A stretch of DNA of 53,238 nt. Origin: Rhizaria sp. SCN 62-66 (lineage: Eukaryota; Rhizaria, unplaced). Location of the stretch: positions 1 to 53,238 of the forward strand of contig MEDY01000263.1 in assembly GCA_001724265.1 (NCBI GenBank). The letters are read 5' to 3'. A program made the position numbers and the translations under genes. Below, in pieces: positions 1 through 9,810 of the stretch. The notes beneath the pieces are model-generated. The model saw only the letters and a program-made list of their open reading frames with translations, was not told where the DNA came from and did no database searches. Numbering within the stretch: the first letter of the stretch is position 1; each line of letters opens with the position of its first letter.

Positions 1-489
1 CTGCACACTGGCAGTCGCGGTGGCGCGGGCAACAGTCGCGGTGTCGGCGGGAGTCGCAGTCTCGGCCACGGCGAGGGTGTGCTGGGCCGTATGGCGAGTC
101 ACGAGAGCGGCGGCGCGACTGACAGCAGCAGCAACAGCTCTGATAGCAGCTCTGAAGACGACGAGGAGCGCGGCCGCGCTCCTGTTGCATCTGTCGCCGC
201 CACCGCCCCTGCTGCGCCTGTGTCAGCACCAGCGGTGACCGTTGGCGGATCTGCGCAGTTGGGTGACGTTGCGCTTGAGGGCGCGGCGGCGACTGCGTTG
301 TACGATGCTGTGGAGGCCGCGATATTGCGCGGTGATGATGAGCTGCTGATGTCGCGACCGGGGGGCCGGCCGCCGCAGGGGCTGCCGCGGCCGCAGGGGC
401 TGGTGCGCGGCGGGCCCGGCGCCGCTGCGGGGGGACTGGTAGCGATCGGAGCGGCGGCGGAGAGGCCGCAGCGCAGGCCGCAACACTGA
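1..489 (+). CDS. 3' end of an unidentified low-complexity protein (5' truncated by window edge)
   Basis: The frame beginning at base 1 is open without interruption to a TGA at 487-489, so about 162 C-terminal codons of a longer gene are visible. The first part is Gly/Arg/Ser-rich. It is followed by a serine run ending in an acidic patch (SSSEDDEERG, about 180 bases in), an Ala/Pro/Val stretch, a short helix-like segment (ALYDAVEAAILRGDDELL), and a Pro/Gly/Arg-rich tail. No catalytic motif or membrane segment is visible and I do not recognise a family. GC-rich codon use matches the other genes here, which supports real coding. It converges on the caspase-fusion gene across 331 AT-rich bases. 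The true start lies outside the window. Confidence 0.45.
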   Translation: MHTGSRGGAGNSRGVGGSRSLGHGEGVLGRMASHESGGATDSSSNSSDSSSEDDEERGRAPVASVAATAPAAPVSAPAVTVGGSAQLGDVALEGAAATALYDAVEAAILRGDDELLMSRPGGRPPQGLPRPQGLVRGGPGAAAGGLVAIGAAAERPQRRPQH

Positions 490-820
490 GTGCGAGAACT
501 CGCGCCTTATCGTAAGTGTTGCGACGCCACCACTTAAGAAAGCACCATAATGCAGTGTGACTGCACGAAATGACTACTCTTGATTATTAAAAGTTATATA
601 GTTTTGATCCTGATGGAATACAAGTCCTACTATTGTATTAACAAAGAAAAAAATCAGAAGTAAAATGTTGTTTCAACTCGGTAACAACACTACGTTGACA
701 TGACACGTATAAAGAAAGAAACAAAGAAACTCTCACACGAACAGAGACACTGAACTCAAAAATATTTTTAACTAAACAGCACAGTCACGACACACACTCA
801 TTCACTTGCATTCAGCGCAT
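490..820. other. AT-rich spacer between convergent genes
   Basis: This is the shared 3' flank of the partial gene and the caspase fusion. It is A/T-rich with A-runs and no open frame of note. It presumably holds both polyadenylation regions, though no AATAAA hexamer stands out. I see nothing else. Confidence 0.5.
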
Positions 821-2862
821 TTACTTCTTAACGATCTTGGAGCCGAGGTAGATACGCTTGAGCAGCGCGGTGTGCTTCCATGGATGCTGCTTACCCTGGG
901 ACACGGTGTAGACGTCCTTAGCAACATGGAAGATAATCTCCTCGATATGCATGTCAGTACGCGGAAAATACTTCATAAGCGAGTTTGTGAACATACCGTT
1001 GTCCTTGTTCTCATCAGACCCGTCGCCGGCCGTGAAGCCGGGCGCCGCCGAGAGAACGACCATCGACGAACCGGTTGGGTATAACGCGGCGAGCCCCGTC
1101 TTGGCCGGGGCCGCGGCGGCACCGCCGGCGCCGGAGCCGCGGCCGCGCTGCTTGAGCTTCGGCGGCGGCTTGAACGGGTTGTTGCGGCACGCATCAAGGA
1201 TGATGATGTTGGTGTTGCAGTGGTCCTCCATCGACTGGAGCACGAACTGAGACGACATGTAGCCCGAGAGCGCGTCCTCGGTGGCGTCCTTGGCGGTGAA
1301 GCCGTCGGCCGAGAGTTCAGCCGAGGTGAAATTACCGTGCATGAGGTAGTTCGACCCCTTGATCTCAATCGCGTGGCCCGCAAAGAAGAAGAACGCGACA
1401 CAGCCGTCGTCGATCTTCTCACGCGCCTTCAGCCTCTCAACGAACTTGGCGACGACAGCGGCGAACTCGTCGTACGTCATCACGTCGAGCGCAGTTACGA
1501 CGTTAAACCCCAGCGCCTTGAGCTCGCGCGTCATCGCCTGTGCGTCGTTGTACGGGTTCTTGAGCGTCGCACCGGGCTGGATGTACTTGGAGTTTCCCAC
1601 CACAAGCGCCTCCTTGGCCGTGATCTGCATCACATCCGCGGCATCCACAGCGCCACCGGGGGCAGCGCCGTTCTCACGCGTGTACATGTCCAAGAACGCC
1701 TCCGAGGTCAGGTCAAACCCGGCGAGCACGGCGGCGTGCTGTGCGTCGGTCACGCCGAGGTCCTTGCGCGCTTTCCGCAGCAATTCCTGCTCTTTGGAGG
1801 AGATTTCGCCGTCAAACAACGCCATCGCGAGGAACTCCTTATACTTGGCCAGCGCAGCGGCGTCGGCGCCGCGCTCTTCCTTGCGAGGGGCTGTGAGCGT
1901 GATGCAGGAGGCTTTGCCGCCGCCGGAGCCGCAGTCGCAGTAAAAGTCCTGCACTCCAACGAATTCCTTGCGGTGCGATTTGTGGTTGCACGCCTGGCAC
2001 GTCTCGCAGACGCCGAAGTCGCCGCCGGCCGCGGCGGAGCATTCGACGCACTTCCACCACTTCTGCTTGTGGAAGTTGGCGCCCGTGGCCGTGAAGGTGC
2101 ACATCCCGTCCTTAACGGCGCGCGCGATAGCGGCGGGCATGTCCTTGGGCCCCGTGAGCGAGCCGGCGCGGGAGCCGCCTTCGAACATGTCATCGTGGTC
2201 GTGGCCCGCCTCCGCAGCCGTGGCGGGGGCGGCGGCGGCGGACGTGTCGTCGATGGTGATGCCGGCGAGCGTGCGCGCAAGAGCGAGGTCGGGGATCGCG
2301 CCACCGCGCGCGGCGTCCTCGGCAGAGCGGCCCTTCTGGTCGCGGATTCCGACACCGGCACCCGCGGCAATGAGCGCGTCGACGATCTCGGCGTTGCGCT
2401 TCTCGGCCGCGGCAATAAGCGCGGTCTGCCCGTCGGAAGCCTGCTGGTCGACATCGGCGCGCGCGGCGAGGAGAATCTCCAGCGCGGGGAGGTTGTTGCG
2501 CTGCGAGGCGACAAGCAAAGGGAAATCACCCAGGTCGTCGGTCGCGGACAGGTCGGCGCCCGCGGCGATCACGGCGGACATGTAACGCTCGCGCTTAAGG
2601 ATGTAGGCCGTCGCCATCAGCGCGGTCCACTTGTCCAGGTCGGAGATGACGTTAGGTGTGGGCGCCACTGCGAGCTGCGCTGCGAACGTGTCGAAGTCAT
2701 CGCAGTCCAGCGCGTCGAAGAACTGAGAAGGGGATAAACGCGAGTGATTTCAAAAACGCAAGAGTGTGTGAGTACTGGGTAGGCATGAAGTAAGAGTGCG
2801 CGCAGACAAAGGGCTGACAGGAGAAAGAGACGTACCGCTCCGTTGTTGAAAGACGGAGGCAT
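821..2862 (-). CDS. Ankyrin-repeat / UBR-box / TerB-like / caspase-domain fusion protein
   Basis: Two exons, 2862-2836 and 2722-821, give 642 residues. The 113-bp intron (GTACGT...TTCTCAG) is phase 0. Splicing puts an ATG and 27 extra residues in frame upstream of the long open frame, which itself has no ATG at its start. Domains in order: ankyrin-type repeats (about 60-150); a UBR-type zinc box (about 217-282) with the Cys/His pattern including KCVEC, CETCQACNHKSHR and FYCDCG; an alpha-helical segment of TerB-like look (about 296-345, ALFDGEISSKEQELL); and a C14 caspase domain (about 378-637). The caspase dyad is visible as His459 in FFFAGH and Cys521 in LDACRNNPF, the latter wording being typical of bacterial caspase-like proteins. 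Family knowledge: UBR boxes bind N-terminal degrons and C14 peptidases cut after acidic or basic residues. Coupling of the two here is inference. It diverges from the FAM161-like gene. Confidence 0.85.
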
Positions 2863-3360
2863 GGTGCAACGAGAAACGGGAGAAACCGGAGCTTAACGCT
2901 TGGTTCTGTGTCGCCGGTGTAGGTTCGTACTAATCACGGAAGCGCTTAACTAAAAGGGGGAAATAGACAATAAGTCTTCTTCAAACGCAGAGAAGTGTCC
3001 ACTTGTCGTTTGACAGAGCCATCAGCGCCCTGCAGCAATGCACATTTGAACGAGCTCTGGGGGGCGAGGCTGGCTTGGCGGCTAACGCCCGAGGAGCGTT
3101 TCAAATGTGGCTGGTGATTCAAAGAGTCTGTTCTAGGTCATAAGTCCGTCATCGGTTAAATTCGTCCAGGTATGCTATTTAATAGACTTCTAGAAGTACT
3201 TTTCTCATTTGGAAATTTGATTATCTTTTCCTACCCCCCCACAATCCAGGCTCTCCTCAGGCTCGTTTCGCCCAACAACGACCACAGCAAACTTCACTTG
3301 TTTTCCTCTCTGACTGTCTCTAGAGTGCTTCGCAAGCGCTCTCTTTGGCCCCGCCCGGCA
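2863..3360. promoter_or_regulatory. Divergent promoter region between caspase fusion and FAM161-like gene
   Basis: Both flanking start codons point away from this 498-bp spacer, so it should carry both promoters and leaders. A strong hairpin at 3041-3109 is listed separately. The frame of the downstream gene stays open back to an ATG at 3172, but that stretch is AT-rich and unlike the coding sequence after 3361. Confidence 0.4.
3041..3109. other. Strong imperfect hairpin, candidate structured RNA or regulatory cruciform
   Basis: The 10-base arms 3041-3050 and 3100-3109 are perfectly complementary (CACATTTGAA / TTCAAATGTG). Inside them a GC-rich section can also pair, including GGCG-GCTAA-CGCC at 3077-3089. 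The whole forms a roughly 69-base hairpin in the spacer between two divergent genes. No known RNA family was recognised. Confidence 0.35.
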
Positions 3361-6300
3361 ATGAGTAACTTTAAGAGTCAGATGGTGACTCCCGCGCTGG
3401 ACCCGAACACTCAGACGCCCGCGATGGGCGTGAATAACTACGAAGACACCGTCCGCTTCAACTTCGGCTCCGTCCGCGGCCGCGTGATCCGCAACCCCAC
3501 AGCAGCGGCGGCCGAGATGGGCGCGCACTTCCCCGAGCCGCCCTGTGCCGACGCCACGCCCGAAGTCCGCTTGGGCGTGCTCAAAGAGCGCGAGCGCAGC
3601 TGGGGCAAGCCCAACACCGTCCGTTACCAGCAACTCCCTACTCGTGCCAGCACAGCCCGCGCCGAGCGCCCGGCCTCCGCCAGTTCCCGTCGTCCGTCCT
3701 TGTCATCGGGCTACGGCGACGAGGGCTACGGCTACGGCGACGCCGCGCGCGACGACGACCAGGAGGCCGCCCAACGTCTGCGCGAGTTAGAGCAGGAGGT
3801 CTCCGCTCTGAAGCTCGCACGCGCGGAGGCCGAGCACGCCGCCGCCGCCGCACGCATCTATTCCGCGCCCTCATCCTCATCCTCTGCCGCTGCGCTTAGT
3901 GCAGTGTGTCCGGACGTGCTCGCGCCCGAGCTGGCCGTCGCGACGCGGCTGGTGGGCTCACTTGACGCGTCGGCGTCGCCGCGCGCTCTGCAGGCAGCGC
4001 TGGACAGGCTAGCTGAGCTGCGCCGCGCCAACGCGGACACACTCGCGCGCACTGAGGCGCGCCTCTATGGGCCCCCGCAGCATGGCGGCGCTGGCGCTGC
4101 TGGTGCTGGTGCTTTCAGCCACGCACACGCGGCCTCTGTCGCGCCCACTGCGTCCTCTTCATCATACAGCTACGGTGGCTACGGCGACTCGCAGTCTGCC
4201 GGGAATCCCAGTCACGGGTACCCCATGAATGCCGACGAGCTCGCCGACCCGTCCGCGATGCGCACACAGTACCCCGAGGCCGCGCCCGCCGCTTTCACCC
4301 GGCGCCCCGGAGGCGCCGCGGCCGATGCGCGCGCCGCCCGCGCCGTCGCTGGCCCCGCGTCCGCCGAGCGCTGGCGCAAAGCCGTAACCGTGCCGCAGCC
4401 GTTTTCCTTTGCGGCGCGCGATGAGGGCGCGCGCGTGGCCACGGCGGCCGCGATCGACGCGCTGCGGCCTCCGTCGGCCGCACAGACCGCCGCGCCCGGG
4501 GCTGGCTCCTCGGCGGCGGCTGCGGCGGCGGTAGCGAATCCGGGGTCGTTCGCGCAGCAACTGCGCGGGGACACACACCGCGGCGGCGGCGGTGCACAGC
4601 GCCACAACACCACCGCCGCTGCAATGGGCCGCGAGCAGAAAGAGCAGGAGCAGCACGACGATGACAACGACGAACCGGACGAGGGCAGCCACGGCGGCCA
4701 CGGTGGCTTCGGCAGCGGCTCCCGTGGTGTCACGCTCACTCGCCCTACAACGGCTCCAGCAAAGCCCTCTCCCGCCTCCGCCTCCGCTGCTGCTCCTGCG
4801 TCCTCCGCAACTGCGACTGAGAGCGAGGACGAGGACGAAGGCATTGTTTCCGCCGCCGCCGCAACCGCCGCCGCGCTGGCCGCCGCGGGTGACTCTTCCC
4901 TTCCCATTGCCAAACGCCGCTTTCTCGCCGACCTTGCCGCACGCAAGGCCGCCGAGGAATCCCAGCTGCGCGCCCGCTTCCGCGCCCGCGCCGTGCCCGC
5001 CGCGGTCCGCGAGCCCCGTTTGGCGGCACTCGAAGCCCGCCGCGCCGAGGCCGCTGCGGCGCGCACTGCGGCGTTCCGCGAGGAGCTCGCTGCGAGCATG
5101 AAGCCGTTCGCGTTCGACGAGCGCGACGCGGCGGCGGCGGCGGAGAAGGCGGCGCGGGAGGGCAAACAACAGCAGCCGCGGCGACCGCAGTCTGCGACGC
5201 CGCCTGTGCGCGCGTTCGGCTCCTCTACTGCGCGGCTGGGCGGCCCGCCTGTGGTGATGGGCGCGCCAGTGTGGGCGCACAGCAACGGCGGCGATGACGC
5301 GAAAGATAAGGATGACAAGGACAAAGAGGAGAAGAAGCGCCCACTGGGTGCGATCCCGTGGGCGTCGCGCGTTGAGCTGCTCGGGGCCAAGACCGCGGCG
5401 GACGAAGCAGAACGCCGTGCGCGCATTAAAGAGCGCGCGCAGTCGTTGTTGGAGCAGGCCGCGCTGCCGGAGCGCATGGCCGCTGATGCCGCGCGCGCCA
5501 AGTCCCGCAAGGCACTCGCCGACGCCGAGGCCGCTGTCGTGCGCGCCGCCTCCGGGGGCGGGGAGACCGGGCTCGGCGGTGACGGCAGTCAAGGCGGTTT
5601 CTCGCAGTCGCGCGGTGTGTCACTGCTTGCCCCCGCCGGCGCCGGCGCCGCTATGGACGGCGCTGTGGCGGATGCGGTGATGGACAGCTCATCGAGCAGC
5701 GGTTCGCGGTTGCGACGTGGTCGGCGGCAGCCGTTTGACTGGGACGCTGATCTGACGTTCAAGCCCCGCGTGCGGTCCTCAGTGCCGGACTACAACGCCC
5801 TCAAGGGCAAGTTCGACGCCGAGCTGGAGGCACGGCGGCAGGACTTGCGCCCGACGCGGCCTGTCGCTTTCTCGTTCGAGGCCCGCGAGGCGGCCGCCGC
5901 GGCTGTGGCGGCTGCTCGGGAGGAAGAGGCCGCGAAACAGCGCGCCGCGGCGGCTGCAGCGGAGCGGGAGGCCGCCAAGACGCGCCCCGTGCGCGTGGCG
6001 CCCGGAAAGGGCGCGGTGAAGCCATATCAGAGCGACCCGGCCGTGGTGCGCGCGATCGAGGAGCGCCGCTCGCGCGCCGCCGAGGCAGCGCGAGAGCGTG
6101 AAGAAGAAGCAGCGGCGGCGGCGCGGATCAAGACGGCTGAAGCGCGGCGCAAGCTTGCAGGGTACTTTGCGCGACAGGGCGTGGACCCGCGGACGGGGAA
6201 GCGCGTCGACGAGGCCGCTGCGGAGGCCGCGGTGGCTGAGGGGGACGCGCAGGCCGCCGAGGGCGACGGCGAGGGGGAGCATGGAACGCGCGGGATCACG

Positions 6301-6627
6301 ATCACGCGGCCCGGCAGTGCGCCTGCAACTGCAGCCGCGGCTGCGGGCAAGGCAAAGAAGGCTGAGGCTGATGACCCGGTGGCGAGCGCGATGCGCGCGA
6401 GCGCGGCTGCGTGGCGCGAGCAACGGCGCGCGATGAAAGCCCGTGTGGCGCAGAGGCCGCTGCTGGTCGAGAGCGACTGTGACGACACGAAGCGGCTCGA
6501 GCGGCGCCGTCGTGCGCTGCTGTCCGTCAAGGACAGTCTGGACCGGCAGGGACTAACGAACTATGACCGCTGGTTTGACCGCGAGGAGCTCATCCTACTC
6601 GGACTCGCCGATGCCTTCAGTGTCTAA
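3361..6627 (+). CDS. FAM161-family (UPF0564-like) centrosome/cilium protein
   Basis: 1088 residues from the ATG at 3361. An upstream in-frame ATG at 3172 exists, but its extra 63 codons are AT-rich and leader-like. The family signature is seen in FDWDADLTFKPRVRS followed by VPDYNALKGKFDAELEARR (about 793-830). This matches the FAM161 pattern of a basic aromatic block followed by a Phe-rich helix. Three copies of a PFxF-type motif occur: PFSFAARDE, PFAFDERDA and VAFSFEARE. The rest is Ala/Arg/Glu coiled coil alternating with disordered linkers, three of which carry a related box (GVTLTRPTTAP, GVSLLAPAG, GITITRPGSAP). Known family role: microtubule-associated proteins of basal bodies and connecting cilia. 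The assignment rests on motif wording only. An AATAAA lies at 6679-6684, 52 bases after the stop. Confidence 0.65.
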   Translation: MSNFKSQMVTPALDPNTQTPAMGVNNYEDTVRFNFGSVRGRVIRNPTAAAAEMGAHFPEPPCADATPEVRLGVLKERERSWGKPNTVRYQQLPTRASTARAERPASASSRRPSLSSGYGDEGYGYGDAARDDDQEAAQRLRELEQEVSALKLARAEAEHAAAAARIYSAPSSSSSAAALSAVCPDVLAPELAVATRLVGSLDASASPRALQAALDRLAELRRANADTLARTEARLYGPPQHGGAGAAGAGAFSHAHAASVAPTASSSSYSYGGYGDSQSAGNPSHGYPMNADELADPSAMRTQYPEAAPAAFTRRPGGAAADARAARAVAGPASAERWRKAVTVPQPFSFAARDEGARVATAAAIDALRPPSAAQTAAPGAGSSAAAAAAVANPGSFAQQLRGDTHRGGGGAQRHNTTAAAMGREQKEQEQHDDDNDEPDEGSHGGHGGFGSGSRGVTLTRPTTAPAKPSPASASAAAPASSATATESEDEDEGIVSAAAATAAALAAAGDSSLPIAKRRFLADLAARKAAEESQLRARFRARAVPAAVREPRLAALEARRAEAAAARTAAFREELAASMKPFAFDERDAAAAAEKAAREGKQQQPRRPQSATPPVRAFGSSTARLGGPPVVMGAPVWAHSNGGDDAKDKDDKDKEEKKRPLGAIPWASRVELLGAKTAADEAERRARIKERAQSLLEQAALPERMAADAARAKSRKALADAEAAVVRAASGGGETGLGGDGSQGGFSQSRGVSLLAPAGAGAAMDGAVADAVMDSSSSSGSRLRRGRRQPFDWDADLTFKPRVRSSVPDYNALKGKFDAELEARRQDLRPTRPVAFSFEAREAAAAAVAAAREEEAAKQRAAAAAAEREAAKTRPVRVAPGKGAVKPYQSDPAVVRAIEERRSRAAEAAREREEEAAAAARIKTAEARRKLAGYFARQGVDPRTGKRVDEAAAEAAVAEGDAQAAEGDGEGEHGTRGITITRPGSAPATAAAAAGKAKKAEADDPVASAMRASAAAWREQRRAMKARVAQRPLLVESDCDDTKRLERRRRALLSVKDSLDRQGLTNYDRWFDREELILLGLADAFSV

Positions 6628-7260
6628 GCCAACGACGCTGTGTGGGTATATTTTGAATAATGTCAGTTTTTTGAGAAGAATAAAATACTTTTTTTCGTGA
6701 ATCTAATCATTCTAATATATTTGTAATATGTTTTTATTGAAGGATTCTCATAATTTGAAACATTTTTTTCAGCTTTAGCTCTTTTCTCAATGTCCATTTC
6801 GATCGAATGTGAAAAATGTCGATCGCCTGAAGTTGATGTCAGCTTTTTAAGGAATTGAAAATTGTATTTTCATCGTCACTCCGATTTTATTGGGGAGGAT
6901 CTTTCAAAATCATTGCGAGACACTGTAACATGTGTTGTCGATGTCACAACACTTGTACAATGTCGCAGTACTTCACGAACCTCTAGAGTTCGAGTCAAAA
7001 TCACTGAGTTGCTTTTGCACAAGTTCACAGATATCACATTTTAAACTCATCATTTGTCATATTGCCACATATTTGGGGTGATAAAAGTTTGTTATACCAC
7101 GGTTTCAGCGCCAACTAGTGATCAAAGCTGAAAGTAAGTCATTAGTTACACGTTACAAGTGTTCGGGTCGTGAAAGATCACACCATATTTCCCACATTGC
7201 TTTGCGCCGTACATGTGTTCACATCATACATAAACTCACGTTCAAACAAGAGTGGTCAAA
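6628..7260. other. AT-rich spacer between convergent genes
   Basis: 633 bases between the FAM161-like stop and the stop of the minus-strand gene. AATAAA at 6679-6684 probably polyadenylates the FAM161-like mRNA. The remainder is A/T-rich with only short, unconvincing frames. Confidence 0.45.
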
Positions 7261-9810
7261 TCACATAGGCCGAAAGGATTGGTGCACAACCGACACTTTT
7301 GTGGTTTGAGCACCAATGTTGCATTTCTTCTCACAACGCGCTTCAAAGCACTGCAGCAGCGCGGAATTAAAGGGCTCATCGCCGCTGTCGTGATTTGCAG
7401 GCACACTACCTTCCACACAGGACATCACACGTCCAACAGGTACAGCGCCGCGAAGCAGGCTCACAGGGCACGGCTTATACGTGATAAACCACAGCAAACC
7501 ACCAGCACCCACGAGATTATCAGACCAGCGAGGTGTGTACGTGCCGGGAAACATCAAAACAGTGCCAACAGGATAATGTTCTGCAGTACCAGCACCTGAA
7601 GTTGGCGTGGTGTTCTCGCCGTAGACGATGTTGCTCTCAGGAAGTGACACTGGTGTACTTGCACAGGAGGCTCCAGATCCTTGGTATTTTCCAGCCCACA
7701 AGGTGACAAACGGCAGTGATGCTGGTCTGCTCAAACCCGGCGGCACAAAGCACGTGTGGAGTTCGCTTCCAAGAACCTTGCTTTTCGCAGCAAGACGGAA
7801 GTGCGCCGAATTGCAAGGAAACACATTATCTTGAAGCCGAATGCCGAGAGAATAACTTACTACTTGCGGCCCAGTCGTGACAACACCCAGCTGAAAAACA
7901 ACATCAGACGCGCTGGTCCCAATATGCTCAGCTTGTTCCCGAGCGTTCAAAAGAACGCACTCACGTGCCCTCGCCTGCAAGAGAGACAACGCAGCTGCCG
8001 ACGGCGGGCCGTTTTCCCGTGTAGCCGCAGGAACCGGTCGACACACGTGGCGATGATCATAGCGCGCAATAGGTCGCGGACAGCCGCTCTCTTCCAGAGC
8101 ACACGCAATATGCGCGTCAAACGCCTTCTGCCAATCGTTGTGAGGCTGTGCAAACGTGCGAACATCTCTCACAGTCGTCAAGTGCAGCTCTTCAGTCGCG
8201 GCAGTATCAGGTGCAAGAACACCCATGCCTGCAAGAAGAGCGCGCAACTGCCCCAGCTCTTGTTGCGAGTCAGCACCAGCGATTTCCTGCAGGCAGTCGT
8301 CATAGCGCAGAAGCTCGAGTGCTTGCAGCCCGCGATTGGTAATAAGCTCCGTAACGAAGGGGTTTTCCGACCCAACACGACTGACGCTGCTTATCATCTT
8401 GCGCAGCACACGCAGAAGCAACCCCGGCTGATCTGCACCCGATGGCAGGGCATCGATTCGTCTCTCGTGCTCACGGTTTGCCAGCACAAAGTACGTCAGA
8501 AGTGTGCAGCAAGTCTTCATTGCACCGCACTCAAGCAGGCGCTCTGCCACATGCGGCAAGTCTGCAGTTAAGCTCAAAATGCTGTCAAGCAAGAAAGCCA
8601 CGTTGCGTTGTAGCTGGAAAATACCAAACAGTGACTTGTAAATGCACACATCTTCACAGCTGGAAAGTATCTTCGTGAAAGCATTGGCATGAATGAACCG
8701 GTGCGCAAACCCAGGAATACGGACTACCAACGTCGTAAGTATGCCAAAAAACCACTTCGTAGCTACACTAGAGCTCAAGTCGCCATGCAGCTCAATTTGA
8801 GCCAAAATGTGGTCCACGCGTCGGTCCGTAAAAGCGCAAGCAAACGCGTCATCGTCGAGGATGCCAAGGAACTTTTGCAGCCTGAACTGATGACGCTCCT
8901 TTTCAAGGTTCAGCAATGGCTCGAAGTCCTCACTCGCCACAAAGTGCGCAATGTCCCCACGACGTTGCATGGCGACTGCATCGTCAACAGCGCCGTCATT
9001 GTTGACGCTATCCTCGCCACAACAGAACAGTTCGATCAGTAGAGGGTAGACGGCAGTGTAGACTTCAGCGTTGCAACATGGTCCTCTCGGCGAGTGACGC
9101 TGCATGATAGTGTACAATAGCGGAAGAAACTCAGCTACCGCGGCATACGAAAGCCGCGGCACGGCCACAGAGTCGACGGTGCGACTTGAATACATTGCGG
9201 AGATAGCGCCGAACAACAAATTGTAGCGACGGATGTACTCCGACATAAACAGCCGTGGAGGCACTAGGTTCTGCAACTCGAGCACGCGCATATACAGCTG
9301 CAGATGCGACAATGCAGCGTACCGAGTGGGCGTAGCGAGGATTGACGAGGTGGCCATACCCGCTACAAGGGCGAGAATGGAAGTCTCGAGCTAGAGATGG
9401 CGGAGATGGGGGATACAAGCAGTAAGCTTGTCGACAGCACCGCTTTCAGCAAGCAGTTCAATGCCACCGGGAAAGCTAGCAACGGCTTTAATTACCCTGA
9501 TAATGCTCGGAAATCGATCCCTTGCATTGAGCTCGTCCGTGTCGCCGGTGAGCTTGAGGGACTGCAGAAGCAGCTGGACGATCCCGTTGTCACGGAGCAC
9601 GAGGACTGTAACTGACTTCGAGCTGGAGTTCAAGAGAAACATCAACTGAGAATCCAGTTCGTACAAGGCTGCGAGCTCTGTCGACAGACTGGTGGCAGCA
9701 CCCAACACGGTATGGAGGCGGGTGTAAGCATCATGGTTCTCCGGCACAGCAGACGCTAGGCGGAGCGGATTCTTATAAATACGTTTTGTTCTTGACACTA
9801 TTTGGCCCAT
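7261..9810 (-). CDS. Unknown large helical-repeat-like protein with N-myristoylation-type start
   Basis: Proposed exons 9810-9417 and 9362-7261 give 831 residues. The 54-bp intron (GTATCC...TTGTAG, phase 1) removes an in-frame TAG and restores one frame across both halves. The donor is not a strong one, so two adjacent open frames remain a possible alternative. The N-terminus MGQIVSRTKR fits the N-myristoylation consensus (Gly2, Ser6, basic follow-up). Residues about 20-480 are leucine-rich amphipathic helices of ARM/HEAT character (for example LLLQSLKLTG and FGILTTLVVR). The C-terminal third is Pro/Ser/Cys-richer with beta-like segments (YSLGIRLQDNVFP, HYPVGTVLMFPGTYTP). No catalytic motif is recognised. 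Base composition is visibly less GC-rich than the flanking genes, and Ala homopolymers are missing. Membrane attachment of a scaffold-like protein is inference. Confidence 0.65.

Noticed and set aside
1220-2737. 505-codon + strand open frame over the caspase fusion
   Set aside because: It is the antisense shadow of a GC-rich gene whose minus strand has recognisable domains; its own translation has no motif.
3172-3360. Upstream ATG extension of the FAM161-like protein
   Set aside because: The 63 codons are AT-rich with leader-like composition; ATG 3361 fits the coding style better.
4162-5592. Two long minus-strand frames (476 and 432 codons) inside the FAM161-like gene
   Set aside because: Mirror frames caused by GC-rich third positions; Arg/Ala/Ser-rich translations without domains.
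6960-7000. GAGTTCGAGTC near 6985 as a tRNA T-loop
   Set aside because: It is part of a small palindrome around CTCTAGAG; no cloverleaf forms.
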